Shown here piece by piece: positions 41,326 to 49,795 of a DNA stretch of 64,000 bases (position 1 is the stretch's first letter; each line of letters begins with the position of its first letter). Where the stretch lies: contig NZ_PNCO02000001.1 in assembly GCF_005886105.2 (NCBI RefSeq), positions 558,001 through 622,000 of the forward strand, in the 5' to 3' direction. The position numbers were made by a program, and so were the translations under genes. Under the pieces are notes generated by a model. The model was not told the DNA's origin, searched no databases, and saw nothing but the letters and a program-made list of their open reading frames with translations. The stretch comes from Pseudoalteromonas galatheae. GTDB taxonomy: Bacteria; Pseudomonadota; Gammaproteobacteria; Enterobacterales; Alteromonadaceae.

Positions 41326-42528
41326 ATGAACATGCTCAAATTATTGCCGTTTGCAATAGCTACCGCTGTTGCGAGTGGGCACCTCTTAGCGAATGAACAA
41401 CAAAATAATAGTCGCTTCGCGTTAGCGGGGTATGGAGACGTAAAATACGAAGACAGTAAATTGATGGATACAAGTGCATTCAGTGCGCGATTTGTACCTA
41501 TTTTCTTGTTTAGTCTCAATGACAAAATGCATATAGAAGCTGAAACTGAGATCTCAGTCGATGAAAACGGGGAAACTGAAGTCGAGCTTGAATACGCTGA
41601 TATTCATTATTTCCTTTCTGATACAACTACTTTTACCGCAGGTAAATTTCTACTCCCATTCGGCCAGTATGGGCCGAATCAACACCCTAGTTGGATAAAT
41701 CGCTCAGCATTTTCTCCCGGTATTTATGGCGGGTTAGGTGGTCATGGTGGTTATCAACCTATGCAAGGTTTGTTACCCGTGATGAGTGATATTGGTGTTG
41801 GCATTCAACACATTATTCCTTTGGGTAAAAATCAGAAGATTTTCTTTGATGTATATATGACCAATGGTCTTGCTGCCGAGGCTCCGCATGACGATGAAGA
41901 AGATGCCCATGATGAAGAACCTGTGCAGGATGGACACGAAGAAGAGGTTGTCGATGAACATGCTGAAGAGGAAGACGAGCATGAAGAAGTTGATGATCAC
42001 GCTTTGGAACTTCCTGAACTAGCGTTTGAAGCAACGAGTGCGGATAACAACTCTGATAAGGCGTTTGGCGGTCGTATTGCTTATGCTTTTCTTCCCGGTA
42101 TTGAGGTTGGCGCTTCCTATTACACTGCAAAATACGATGACGATGAAAAGCTAGGATTTACAGCAACTGGCTTTGATATCAACTGGATTGGTAACCATTA
42201 CATCGTCAGAGGGGAATACATCAAAACAGAAACCGATGCCTTCGAAGAAGATGAACATGAAGAAAACAAAGTGATCACATTTGATCGCAATGGTTGGTAT
42301 CTCCAAGCAACCTTTATGGCTGGAAAAATGTTCAATGTATTACAGGGGACAGATTTCGTCGTTGAATATGCCGAAACCAATAAAATTAACGAAGCGGAGC
42401 GTTGGGCTTATGGCATTAATTACTGGTTAGACAGCCGAGCAGTCATTAAGGCGACATACGAAGATACAACCGTTCACGATGGTGAAGATGACAAGCGCTT
42501 CGCTATCCAATACAGCTATGGCTTTTAA
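41326..42528 (+). CDS. Porin-like outer-membrane protein with His/Asp/Glu-rich loop
   Basis: About 400 aa; SD GGGAGG fits ATG 41326 or 41332. Signal peptide ending ASGHLLANE, beta-barrel strands typical of phosphate-selective-porin/LbtU-like proteins (FTAGKFLLPFGQYGPN), and an exceptional acidic/His loop at about residues 185-225 (HDDEEDAHDEE, DGHEEEV, DEHEEVDDHA), likely an extracellular or periplasmic metal-binding loop. Ends QYSYGF. 14 bp before the cytochrome c gene; probably one operon. Confidence 0.8.
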   Translation: MNMLKLLPFAIATAVASGHLLANEQQNNSRFALAGYGDVKYEDSKLMDTSAFSARFVPIFLFSLNDKMHIEAETEISVDENGETEVELEYADIHYFLSDTTTFTAGKFLLPFGQYGPNQHPSWINRSAFSPGIYGGLGGHGGYQPMQGLLPVMSDIGVGIQHIIPLGKNQKIFFDVYMTNGLAAEAPHDDEEDAHDEEPVQDGHEEEVVDEHAEEEDEHEEVDDHALELPELAFEATSADNNSDKAFGGRIAYAFLPGIEVGASYYTAKYDDDEKLGFTATGFDINWIGNHYIVRGEYIKTETDAFEEDEHEENKVITFDRNGWYLQATFMAGKMFNVLQGTDFVVEYAETNKINEAERWAYGINYWLDSRAVIKATYEDTTVHDGEDDKRFAIQYSYGF

Positions 42529-42542
42529 GGGGAGATACTTAG

Positions 42543-43070
42543 ATGAAATCAACTATTCAAATATTACTGGTTGTCAGCTTATCTCTTTTGTCTGCTTTTA
42601 GCTCTCATGCAGAAGAGAAAATTTCCGGTGCGGAAGTGATCAATAACAATTGTGCAAGATGCCATAACGCTCGCGCTGTTCATGAATTTTCTATTCCCGA
42701 ATGGAAAGTCATTATGCCGCATATGCGAGAAAAGGCGCATTTAACAGGTAAAGAAACGCAAGCTGTTCTTGAATTTTTGGAACTCACTAGCCAAAGCGTA
42801 CCTTTGGCAAAAAAAGTAGCGCCAGAAAAGATGATAGCGCCTGATGGAAAGCAATTGTTTACTCAATTTGGTTGCCAAGGCTGCCATTCATTGAAAGGTG
42901 ATGGTGGCACTGTTGGGCCAGCGTTAGATGAAACGATTAAAAACAAAGGGATCGGCTTCTTTATTAAGAAGCTCCAAAACCCTCAGTTTAATAACTCATC
43001 TTCTCCTATGCCTAAAATGCCGCTAAACGAGCAACAGATAAAAGCGATAGCTGAGTACATTAAATCATAA
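42543..43070 (+). CDS. Dihaem c-type cytochrome
   Basis: 175 aa: signal peptide (about 1-23) and two CxxCH haem sites, CARCH (about 37) and CQGCH (about 119). The second domain is a class I cytochrome c fold (VGPALDETIKNKG...MPKMPLNEQQIKAIAEYI with Met ligand). Periplasmic electron carrier. Coupled to the porin-like gene; perhaps it serves metal redox at the envelope. Confidence 0.85.
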   Translation: MKSTIQILLVVSLSLLSAFSSHAEEKISGAEVINNNCARCHNARAVHEFSIPEWKVIMPHMREKAHLTGKETQAVLEFLELTSQSVPLAKKVAPEKMIAPDGKQLFTQFGCQGCHSLKGDGGTVGPALDETIKNKGIGFFIKKLQNPQFNNSSSPMPKMPLNEQQIKAIAEYIKS

Positions 43071-43078
43071 GGATGTGC

Positions 43079-43109
43079 TTGACCTGTGTCTTAGACACAG
43101 GTCTAGGCT
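43079..43109 (+). promoter_or_regulatory. MerR-type promoter of the copper operon
   Basis: TTGACC (43079-43084), a 19-bp spacer containing TGTGTCTTAGACACA, then TAGGCT (43104-43109). The spacer length and dyad are those of MerR-family activation. It precedes the regulator at 43153 and so the whole run to 49116. Confidence 0.8.
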
Positions 43110-43152
43110 GTAGGTGAGAGTACAAACTTAGGTGAAAAACTAAGGAGTAAAT

Positions 43153-43566
43153 ATGAAAGTAACAGAGCTGGCAAAAAGCCTTGGAACGACTGCTGATACG
43201 GTGCGCTATTACACGCGATTGGGACTGTTAAAACCTGCTAAGTCAGTGAACGGCTACAAGTCATACTCGAATAAAGAGGTATCGAGACTTAAATTCATTT
43301 TAAGTGCCAGAAACCTTGGTTTTTCTGTTGCTGATATCAAGCAAATCCTTAATGAATCTGAAGATGGTAAAAGTGCGTGCCCATTAGTCAGAAGTCTGAT
43401 CAAAGAGCGGCTTGAAGAAACAGAAAAACAGTTTCAAGCAATGTTGGCACTTCGAGGAAAAATGTCTTCAGCTCTTTCTCAATGGGAAGAAATGGAAGAC
43501 AAAGCACCCACTGCAAACATGGTTTGTCATCTCATCGAAAACTTTGAACAAATTAAAAAGGCATAG
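43153..43566 (+). CDS. MerR-family regulator of the copper operon
   Basis: 137 aa: [29 protein letters not shown], dimer helix, Cys76 (GKSACPLV) and Cys125 (NMVCHLIE). It lacks the CueR C-x7-C metal loop, so its sensing site is unusual, although it heads a copper ATPase operon. SD AAGGAG. Autoregulated through the promoter at 43079. 8 bp to the ATPase gene. Confidence 0.85.
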   Translation: MKVTELAKSLGTTADTVRYYTRLGLLKPAKSVNGYKSYSNKEVSRLKFILSARNLGFSVADIKQILNESEDGKSACPLVRSLIKERLEETEKQFQAMLALRGKMSSALSQWEEMEDKAPTANMVCHLIENFEQIKKA

Positions 43567-43574
43567 GAGGAAAA

Positions 43575-45911
43575 ATGGTGACTACTAATACAAATATAGA
43601 AACCGAATCAGGCTGTTGCTGTCAGGAAAAAGCTCAATCCTCTTCGTGTAAAAATAAGAAGAGTACGTTGGAGAAAGTATCACATAACCAACAGCTCATC
43701 ATTGAAGGAGCTGGGTGTGCTAGCTGTGTAGGCAAAATTGAAGGAGCGTTAAAGGCAACTCTTGGTGTCGTCAGTGCGGAAATGAATTTTGCTGATAGGA
43801 CTGTAACAGTTTCTGGGACAGCCAAGACAGAAGAATTGGTCAAAGCTGTTGAGTCTGTGGGGTATAACGCGAAGCCAATTGATGATAGCTCGGCAGCAGA
43901 TGCGCTTGACGAGAAAGAAGCGGCTGATTGGGCATATTACAAAAAGCTAATGCGCGATACGTTTATTGCCCTTTCACTCGGTGTTCCTTTGATGATCTAC
44001 AGCATTGTGGTTGGAGAAATGACGGTTGAAACAAACCTTGAACGCATGTCTTGGTTGATTGTAGGCATTTTAACTTTTGGTGTTATGTATTTTTCAGGTA
44101 AGCATTTTTATGTTGGCGCATGGAAAAGCTTTAAAAACCACTCCGCTAATATGGACACTCTAATAGCGTTGGGAACAGGTACTGCTTGGGTGTATTCGAT
44201 GGTGGTGGTGTTTGCACCTGACGCCGTTCCATTGATGGCACGGCATGTTTATTTTGAAGCTACCGCCATGATTATTGGCTTAATTGATTTAGGTCTAGCA
44301 TTAGAAATAAAAGCCAGAGGCAAAACCTCTGAGGCCATTAAACGTCTTATCGGCTTGCAGGCTAAAACAGCAACCGTGGTTCGTGACAACAAAGAAGTTC
44401 AGATTGGTATTGAGCAGGTTTTACTTAACGATATTGTGAAGGTAAAACCGGGTGAAAAAATTCCCGTCGATGGTGTGGTATTGGAAGGGCACACCTCTAT
44501 TGATGAGTCCATGCTGACAGGCGAACCTATGCCTGTTGAAAAAGCCGAAGAAGATGAGGTTGTCGCTGGTACTTTGAACAAATCAGGCATGATTTTATTT
44601 AGAGCCACACGCGTTGGTAAAGACACGGCGCTTGCACAAATCATCAATATGGTTAAACGAGCACAAAATTCAAAACCGCCGATTGGCCGCTTGGCCGATG
44701 TTATTTCAGCTTTTTTCGTGCCTGTTGTCATGATCATCTCTGTGTTAAGTGCGCTAGCATGGCTTAACTTTGGACCTGAGCCAGCAATTGCTTTTGCAAT
44801 CGTATCAGCAACTACCGTACTCATTATTGCCTGCCCATGTGCTTTGGGCTTAGCAACGCCCATGTCTGTCATGGTCGGAGTAGGAAAAGCAGCAGAAGCC
44901 GGAGTGCTTATTCGAAACGGTGAAGCACTGCAAACCGCCTCTAAAATCACTGCCATGATTTTAGATAAAACGGGCACTATTACTGAAGGGACACCTAAGG
45001 TAACCGATATTGTTTTAGCAAAAGCTACTGACGAAAAAGACGTACTACAGCTTGCAGCAAGTTTAGAAAGTGGCTCAGAGCACCCTTTAGCGCAAGCGAT
45101 TGTTGAAAGTGCATTAGATAAGGATATTGAGTTACTAAAAATTGAAGCCTTTAACGCCATTACGGGTTTTGGTGTAGAAGCAAACTGCAACAATAAAGCC
45201 CTGCTTTTCGGAAACGATAAACTAATGAAAATTAAGGGCATTGACCTTACAGGTTTCGTTGGAAAAGCCCAATCTTTAGCAAAAGAAGCTAAAACACCAA
45301 TGTATTTTGCTGTTAATGGCGAGCTGGCAGCAATTATTGCTGTTGCAGATCCTATTAAGTCAGACTCAATTTCCGCGATTAAACGGCTTCAAACCAATGG
45401 GATTCGCGTCATCATGCTAACGGGCGATAACAAGGAAACCGCCGCCGCTGTTGCCAAAAAAGCGGGTATTAGTGAGTTTCTTGCTGAAGTACTGCCAGAA
45501 GATAAAGCCAACAAGGTTCAAGAATTACAAGACAGTGGCGAAATTGTTGGTATGACAGGAGATGGCATCAACGATGCTCCTGCACTAGCGTTAGCCGATG
45601 TTGGTTTCGCCATAGGCACAGGGACTGATGTAGCAATCGAAAGTGCTGATATTACCCTGATGCGTGGCTCACTTCATGGCCTTGCTGATGCCATAGCGGT
45701 AAGCAAAGCCACTTTACGAAATATCAAACAAAACTTGTTTGGCGCGTTTGTCTATAACGTAGCCGGGATTCCTTTTGCTGCGGGGATTCTATATCCCTTC
45801 TTTGGCATTCTGCTTAGCCCTGTAATTGCAGGTGCTGCAATGGCGTTTTCGTCATTGACTGTAGTGTCAAATGCAAATCGACTTCGCTTTTTTAAAGCCC
45901 AAAACTCATAG
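43575..45911 (+). CDS. copA: Cu(I)-translocating P1B-type ATPase (CopA)
   Basis: 778 aa. Cys-rich N-terminus (CCCQEK...SSSCKNKK), one HMA domain with GCASC (about 51-55), actuator [11 protein letters not shown]6 [10 protein letters not shown], phosphorylation DKTGT, hinge [10 protein letters not shown], and the Cu(I) signatures YN in TM7 and [11 protein letters not shown] in TM8 (P1B-1). Exports Cu(I)/Ag(I) from the cytoplasm. SD AGGAGG. Note a second, unrelated copA (multicopper oxidase) at 29663. Confidence 0.95.
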   Translation: MVTTNTNIETESGCCCQEKAQSSSCKNKKSTLEKVSHNQQLIIEGAGCASCVGKIEGALKATLGVVSAEMNFADRTVTVSGTAKTEELVKAVESVGYNAKPIDDSSAADALDEKEAADWAYYKKLMRDTFIALSLGVPLMIYSIVVGEMTVETNLERMSWLIVGILTFGVMYFSGKHFYVGAWKSFKNHSANMDTLIALGTGTAWVYSMVVVFAPDAVPLMARHVYFEATAMIIGLIDLGLALEIKARGKTSEAIKRLIGLQAKTATVVRDNKEVQIGIEQVLLNDIVKVKPGEKIPVDGVVLEGHTSIDESMLTGEPMPVEKAEEDEVVAGTLNKSGMILFRATRVGKDTALAQIINMVKRAQNSKPPIGRLADVISAFFVPVVMIISVLSALAWLNFGPEPAIAFAIVSATTVLIIACPCALGLATPMSVMVGVGKAAEAGVLIRNGEALQTASKITAMILDKTGTITEGTPKVTDIVLAKATDEKDVLQLAASLESGSEHPLAQAIVESALDKDIELLKIEAFNAITGFGVEANCNNKALLFGNDKLMKIKGIDLTGFVGKAQSLAKEAKTPMYFAVNGELAAIIAVADPIKSDSISAIKRLQTNGIRVIMLTGDNKETAAAVAKKAGISEFLAEVLPEDKANKVQELQDSGEIVGMTGDGINDAPALALADVGFAIGTGTDVAIESADITLMRGSLHGLADAIAVSKATLRNIKQNLFGAFVYNVAGIPFAAGILYPFFGILLSPVIAGAAMAFSSLTVVSNANRLRFFKAQNS

Positions 45912-45935
45912 AAAGTAAGCATTAGGAGAATCACA

Positions 45936-46289
45936 ATGATGATAATTAACTTATTAGGCTTAGTGTTAATCGCACTGATTGTTTGGTGGTTTTGGCTATA
46001 CAAACCCAATAAAACAATTGTTCAAGATAATGAAGTACTCATTGAAGTGAAAGATGGTGTGTATTCACCATCCTCAATCCAAGTGTCTGCTAGTCAACCT
46101 GTCACCCTGAAGTTCATGCGCAAAGATCAATCACCCTGTGCTGAAACAATGCTTATTCCATCATTAGAGATAAGCGAGCAGCTTAAATTAAATGAAATTA
46201 CTCAAATTACCTTATTGAACTTATCAGCGGGAGAGCATGAGTTTCATTGTCAGATGCAAATGTATCGCGGTGTTTTAAAGGTTGTTTAG
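45936..46289 (+). CDS. Membrane-anchored cupredoxin-like copper chaperone (CupA-like)
   Basis: 117 aa: N-terminal TM (about 4-22) then a cupredoxin domain. Ligand candidates Cys (QSPCAETM) and HCQMQMYRG; the Cys-x-Met-x-Met pattern is that of Streptococcus CupA, which binds Cu(I) and feeds CopA. Position right after the CopA ATPase supports the same role. Confidence 0.82.
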   Translation: MMIINLLGLVLIALIVWWFWLYKPNKTIVQDNEVLIEVKDGVYSPSSIQVSASQPVTLKFMRKDQSPCAETMLIPSLEISEQLKLNEITQITLLNLSAGEHEFHCQMQMYRGVLKVV

Positions 46290-46297
46290 GAGGGGTT

Positions 46298-46651
46298 ATG
46301 AACATGAAAAAAGTGACAGCCATTTTTGATGAAATGGTGTTAACACGAGTAGAAGAGGCACTACTTTCACATGGCTATAAAGGCTTTACCATTCATAAAG
46401 CAACAGGCAGAGGTGCATATGCTGATACTTACAACAGAAATCACTTATCAGCACATATAGTAATGACCATTTATGTTGCTTTTGATGATGCTGAACATGT
46501 TGCTGAAGTTTTGCTCGATGCTGCGCATACCAACATTGAAGGCGAAGGATTAGTTAGCATCTCTCCTGTGGATAATCTCTACTGGATAAATTCTAAGTCT
46601 GAAGCTTCAAAGGAAGATTTAAGGTCAATAGGAGGCCAATATGAAAAATGA
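46298..46651 (+). CDS. PII-like protein
   Basis: 117 aa from ATG 46298 (SD GGAGGGG). Ferredoxin-like PII/CutA-type fold: KKVTAIFDEMVLTRVEEALLSHGYKGFTIHKATGRG and IEGEGLVSISPVDNLY match the beta-alpha-beta pattern and B-loop region of PII. PII-like proteins occur in heavy-metal efflux operons. Possible nucleotide- or metal-responsive regulator of the pump; no uridylylation Tyr is evident at the usual place. Confidence 0.75.
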   Translation: MNMKKVTAIFDEMVLTRVEEALLSHGYKGFTIHKATGRGAYADTYNRNHLSAHIVMTIYVAFDDAEHVAEVLLDAAHTNIEGEGLVSISPVDNLYWINSKSEASKEDLRSIGGQYEK

Positions 46652-46976
46652 GCACCCTAAATTTTGGTCAACACCTACGGGTTGGGCTGCATTGGTGCTT
46701 ATTGCCGCAGCCACCTATTTTTTAATCTTTGAACATGGACAGCATGTACTGCAATTTCTTCCTTATTTGATTTTATTGCTATGCCCGTTGATGCACGTAT
46801 TTATGCATGGCAGTCATGGCAAACATGGCCACGATCATTCACATGCGCCTGATGAGAAAAAGGAAGAGAGCTTTCAAGAACTAACGGATAAAAATGCTGC
46901 CTATCGCGATGGCTACATACAAGGCTTAGAAGAAGGACGTAAGGAATCACATAAAAAGGAGAAAAGTGATGAATGA
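46641..46976 (+). CDS. DUF2933 membrane protein with His-rich tail
   Basis: 111 aa: two TM segments (about 12-30, 34-54), CPLMHVFMHGSHGKHGHDHSHAP and a charged C-terminus. DUF2933 proteins are typical small partners in copper ATPase operons. Overlaps the PII-like gene by 11 bp and the next gene by 8 bp. Confidence 0.82.
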   Translation: MKNEHPKFWSTPTGWAALVLIAAATYFLIFEHGQHVLQFLPYLILLLCPLMHVFMHGSHGKHGHDHSHAPDEKKEESFQELTDKNAAYRDGYIQGLEEGRKESHKKEKSDE

Positions 46977-47604
46977 GACATATGATTATGGCTTATGGTC
47001 AATGGTGATACTGAACTCTGCAATTTTTATCTTTTTTGCCTTTAGTTTTGTCAAACCAAAAACATCGACTGATTGGCGAAGTTTAGGAGCGTTCTCCGCC
47101 TTTATTGTCGCCCTATTTACTGAAATGTATGGCTTTCCTTTAACTATCTATTTTCTATCGGGGTGGCTGACGGAGACCTATCCAGAAGTAAACTTCTTTG
47201 CGCATGAAAATGGACACTTATTGCATACTTTCTTTGGTTTTGAAGGTGATGCCCATTGGGACCCATTTCATATAGCGAGTATGGTGTTTATTGTTGCAGG
47301 TTTCTTTATGTTGTCTTCAGCATGGAACGTATTGCATCACGCGCAAAAACACCATCAATTGGCTACTACAGGATGGTATGCGAGGTGTCGTCACCCACAG
47401 TACGTAGCTTTCATTCTAATCATGTTTGGCTTTTTATTGCAGTGGCCGACCATCCCGACACTTACGATGTTTCCAATCTTAGTCGTTGTTTATGTCAAGC
47501 TAGCCAAACGCGAAGAAGCACAAGCTATTGCAGAGTTTGGCTCTGAGTACCGCAGGTATATGGAATCGACACCAAGTTGGATTCCAAATTTTAATAAAAT
47601 GTAG
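46969..47604 (+). CDS. ICMT/PEMT-family integral membrane methyltransferase
   Basis: 211 aa from ATG 46969 (GTG at 46966 possible), SD AAAAGGAG. Five or so TMs and the isoprenylcysteine-methyltransferase-family C-terminus: TTGWYARCRHPQYVAFILIMFGF...REEAQAIAEFGSEYRRYMESTPSWIP with the conserved RHPxY and E-F-G-xEYxxY. Common in copper operons next to DUF2933; substrate unknown. Confidence 0.82.
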   Translation: MNETYDYGLWSMVILNSAIFIFFAFSFVKPKTSTDWRSLGAFSAFIVALFTEMYGFPLTIYFLSGWLTETYPEVNFFAHENGHLLHTFFGFEGDAHWDPFHIASMVFIVAGFFMLSSAWNVLHHAQKHHQLATTGWYARCRHPQYVAFILIMFGFLLQWPTIPTLTMFPILVVVYVKLAKREEAQAIAEFGSEYRRYMESTPSWIPNFNKM

Positions 47605-47616
47605 AAGGTAAAAATT

Positions 47617-48039
47617 ATGAAAACATTAGGTAAATCAATTCTATTTTCTGGCTCACTGATGGTAGCCACAAGCTCATTTGCCCAAGATCATGACCATAAG
47701 CATGAAAGTGTGAACAAATATGATATGCATCAAGGCATGGAGATGTCACACGAAAATATGGAAAAAATGCATAAAAAGATGATGGAAATGAAAAAAGAAG
47801 TTTTAGCAATTAAATCTGAACAAGACCCTGATAAGCAACAGCGAATGATGCATCAACATAGACGTTCAATGATGAAAATTATGCAGATCATGCATCGAGG
47901 TATGGAAGACAAACCTATACATAAACAAATTGCAATGGCTGAACATCATCTGGAAATGATGGAAAACATGATGCCTCAAATGAAAGAAAAGATGACAGAA
48001 ATGAAAGGCAAAAAACAAAACCACTCGCACTCTCATTAG
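47617..48039 (+). CDS. Met/His-rich periplasmic copper-binding protein
   Basis: 140 aa: signal peptide ending SSFAQDHDHKH; about a quarter of the mature residues are Met or His, including MHKKMMEMKK and EHHLEMMENMMPQM, ending NHSHSH. Helical and coiled-coil-like. Recalls CopK/SilE/PcoE-type copper sponges without clear homology. 12 bp after the methyltransferase; SD GAAGG. Confidence 0.8.
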   Translation: MKTLGKSILFSGSLMVATSSFAQDHDHKHESVNKYDMHQGMEMSHENMEKMHKKMMEMKKEVLAIKSEQDPDKQQRMMHQHRRSMMKIMQIMHRGMEDKPIHKQIAMAEHHLEMMENMMPQMKEKMTEMKGKKQNHSHSH

Positions 48040-48049
48040 GAGGTAAATT

Positions 48050-48421
48050 ATGAGCGATTTAGAGCATAGAGTTGGCGTTAGAGAGCAGAATTTAGTTGTT
48101 CGCAATTTGAGGCTAAGTAATGTTACAGAAGAAAATTGTGACGAGCTAGTAAAAGAAATTGATCAGCTTTTTGGTATTGATGAAGTTAGCTACAACATCA
48201 AAGAAGGTGAAATACATCTCGCATATGATGCGGTGAACATAAACCTTGATGGGGTTGAGGAAGTAATTCGCAAACATGGTGCTGATGTTCATGATGATTG
48301 GTGGACACATACTAAAGAAAGCTACTACAAATTTGTTGATCAGAATGTTAAAGACAACGCTGCTCATAAACCGTGGAGTTGTCACAAAGTTCCTCCGGGT
48401 GCAAGCCGGAAAAATAAGTAA
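48050..48421 (+). CDS. HMA-like protein lacking CxxC
   Basis: 123 aa, SD AGGAGG. Residues about 15-80 follow the ferredoxin-like HMA pattern (VVRNLRLSNVTEENCDELVKEIDQLFGIDEVSYN...VEEVIRKHGADV), but the CxxC loop is absent (single Cys). The C-terminus carries HDDWWTHTKESYY and KPWSCHKVPP. Cytoplasmic; perhaps a partner of the ATPase HMA domain. Recognition is by fold pattern only. Confidence 0.65.
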   Translation: MSDLEHRVGVREQNLVVRNLRLSNVTEENCDELVKEIDQLFGIDEVSYNIKEGEIHLAYDAVNINLDGVEEVIRKHGADVHDDWWTHTKESYYKFVDQNVKDNAAHKPWSCHKVPPGASRKNK

Positions 48422-48465
48422 GCTTACGAAGAGCTTGCTCAGTTAATAAGTAAGATGAGGAGAAA

Positions 48466-48816
48466 ATGATGAAAACATCCAATATGAAGATTCTACTTTT
48501 ATTTGTATTTGGTATCTTTCTAGCGGGTTGTTCCAATACTGCGTTTTATCACAAAAATATGATGAGGGGTCAAGTGGTTGAGCAGTCTACTGATCGAACT
48601 CTGATTTGTATTGGTGCCAAACATGGCGCGGAGGTTGGACAAAAATACAGTGTTATTAGATTCCATGAGGAAATAGCGCCGGGTGAAGGTGATGATCCGT
48701 ATACCATAGAAAAAGTGGGAACTGTTCAAATTACTAAAATTGTGAATGATCACTTCGCTACGGTAAAACTACTATCAGGTGATATTGCAGCGAAAGATAT
48801 GGTGGAGCTTGAATAG
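48466..48816 (+). CDS. Small lipoprotein
   Basis: 116 aa with lipobox LAGC (about residue 22), mature CSNTAFYHKNMMRGQVVEQS. A small beta-rich domain follows (GQKYSVIRFHEE...GTVQITKIVNDHFATVKLLSGD) resembling SH3-like repeats found after FlgT/TolB-type lipoproteins. ATG 48466 has SD AGGAG; an internal ATG at 48469 is equally possible. Function unknown. Confidence 0.75.
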   Translation: MMKTSNMKILLLFVFGIFLAGCSNTAFYHKNMMRGQVVEQSTDRTLICIGAKHGAEVGQKYSVIRFHEEIAPGEGDDPYTIEKVGTVQITKIVNDHFATVKLLSGDIAAKDMVELE

Positions 48817-48855
48817 TAATTAAGTGGTGGCGCAAGCCACCACTGGAGAATAACG

Positions 48856-49116
48856 ATGAAACTTAATGAGAAAGCTTTTGCGTTGGCTTGTGCAGCCGCT
48901 TTTGGCATTGTTTGGTTGGTTTGTTCAATGGTGGTAATGATGCTGCCTGATATGATGTCTAGTATGACGGGCAACATGTTGCATACTGACTGGAAAATTC
49001 TGGGCTGGCAGATGTCCTTTATAGGAGTATTTATTGGTGGATTTTTTTGGGTGTTATTTGCAGGTGTAACAGGGGGAATTGTAGCAAAGATTTACAATAA
49101 CCTGAATTCGAAATAG
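48856..49116 (+). CDS. DUF5676 small membrane protein
   Basis: 86 aa with two TM segments (about 8-30 and 55-78), Met-rich between them (MVVMMLPDMMSSMTGNML). Matches the DUF5676 family seen in copper/silver operons. Last gene of the MerR-controlled operon. Confidence 0.8.
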   Translation: MKLNEKAFALACAAAFGIVWLVCSMVVMMLPDMMSSMTGNMLHTDWKILGWQMSFIGVFIGGFFWVLFAGVTGGIVAKIYNNLNSK

Positions 49117-49235
49117 TAGTCACATTTAGATTGGTGGAAATAATTAAATTAACAACAGCGAATCCATTTAATCAATCATTAATTGAATGACGCTAAGCAA
49201 GAATGAAAAACTTTTTTCAGTTTTAAATATGAAGT

Positions 49236-49262
49236 CTAAGGTGTGTCTTAAACACACCTTAG
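49236..49262 (+). terminator. 10-bp hairpin after the copper operon
   Basis: CTAAGGTGTG / CACACCTTAG with a 7-nt loop, about 120 bp after the DUF5676 stop. The downstream U-tract is weak (GTTGAGTTTT). Its core TGTGTCTTAAACACA differs at one base from the dyad in the MerR promoter at 43079, so it may be a second MerR binding site rather than a terminator. Confidence 0.5.
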
Positions 49263-49349
49263 CTGTTGAGTTTTAAGGAAAAAACTATTTTCTTTGGCAC
49301 TCAATTTGCAATGTTCGTGAGAGACAATTAATTGACGAAGAGTATGTTT

Positions 49350-49658
49350 ATGCTTCATATCGAAAACACTTTAATTAGCCAGCTCCAAAACTCATCTGTT
49401 TATAAATCAAGCTTAGAGGAACAAAAAACTAATAATAATGAGTTCTCTAATCTACTTATTAAGGCGATTGACAATGTAAATGAATTGCATCAAAAAGCAG
49501 GTAAAGCGACAAAAGAATTCGAGTTAGGGACAACAGACATTAGTTTAGCAGAGGTTATGATTGCAAGATCAAAAGCAGGAGTTGCTACTGAAGCCACTAT
49601 ACAAGTTAGAAATAAAGCAATAGAAGGGTACAAAGAAATTATGAATATGGCTCTATAA
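49350..49658 (+). CDS. fliE: Flagellar hook-basal body protein FliE, orphan
   Basis: 102 aa from ATG 49350 (SD GAAGAG, 7-nt spacing; ATG 49344 possible). The C-terminal half has the FliE signature: SLAEVMIARSKAGVATEATIQVRNKAIEGYKEIMNM. FliE links the MS ring to the rod. No other flagellar gene lies nearby; it sits between the copper operon and a resolvase. Either an orphan paralogue carried by the island or a piece left at an insertion site. Confidence 0.8.
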   Translation: MLHIENTLISQLQNSSVYKSSLEEQKTNNNEFSNLLIKAIDNVNELHQKAGKATKEFELGTTDISLAEVMIARSKAGVATEATIQVRNKAIEGYKEIMNMAL

Positions 49659-49714
49659 ACTTTTAGTATGTTAGAGTAAACAACTAGAATTTATGATAGA
49701 AAGTCATCGTTTTA

Positions 49715-49793
49715 TTTCGTTCATGTACGAAATTATCAAATGGACTTTCGTTCATGTAATTGTTATGGTGTACGAAAGGTATAGGTTTCGTAC
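49715..49793 (+). repeat. Inverted-repeat array upstream of resolvase (possible res site)
   Basis: The half-site TTTCGTwCAT and its complement occur repeatedly: TTTCGTTCATGTACGAAA (49715-49732), TTTCGTTCATGTA (49746-49758) facing GTACGAAA (49770-49777), and TTTCGTAC (49786-49793). Spacing and location just before a serine recombinase match a multi-subsite res/operator region. Confidence 0.6.
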
Positions 49794-49795
49794 AT

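Noticed and set aside
44399..45241. Long antisense open frame inside the P-type ATPase gene
   Set aside because: Shadow of a strongly coding gene; low-complexity Ser/Ala composition, no SD, no recognisable family.
49200..49340. CRISPR-like repeats
   Set aside because: Only a single hairpin; no regularly spaced repeats were seen anywhere in the window.
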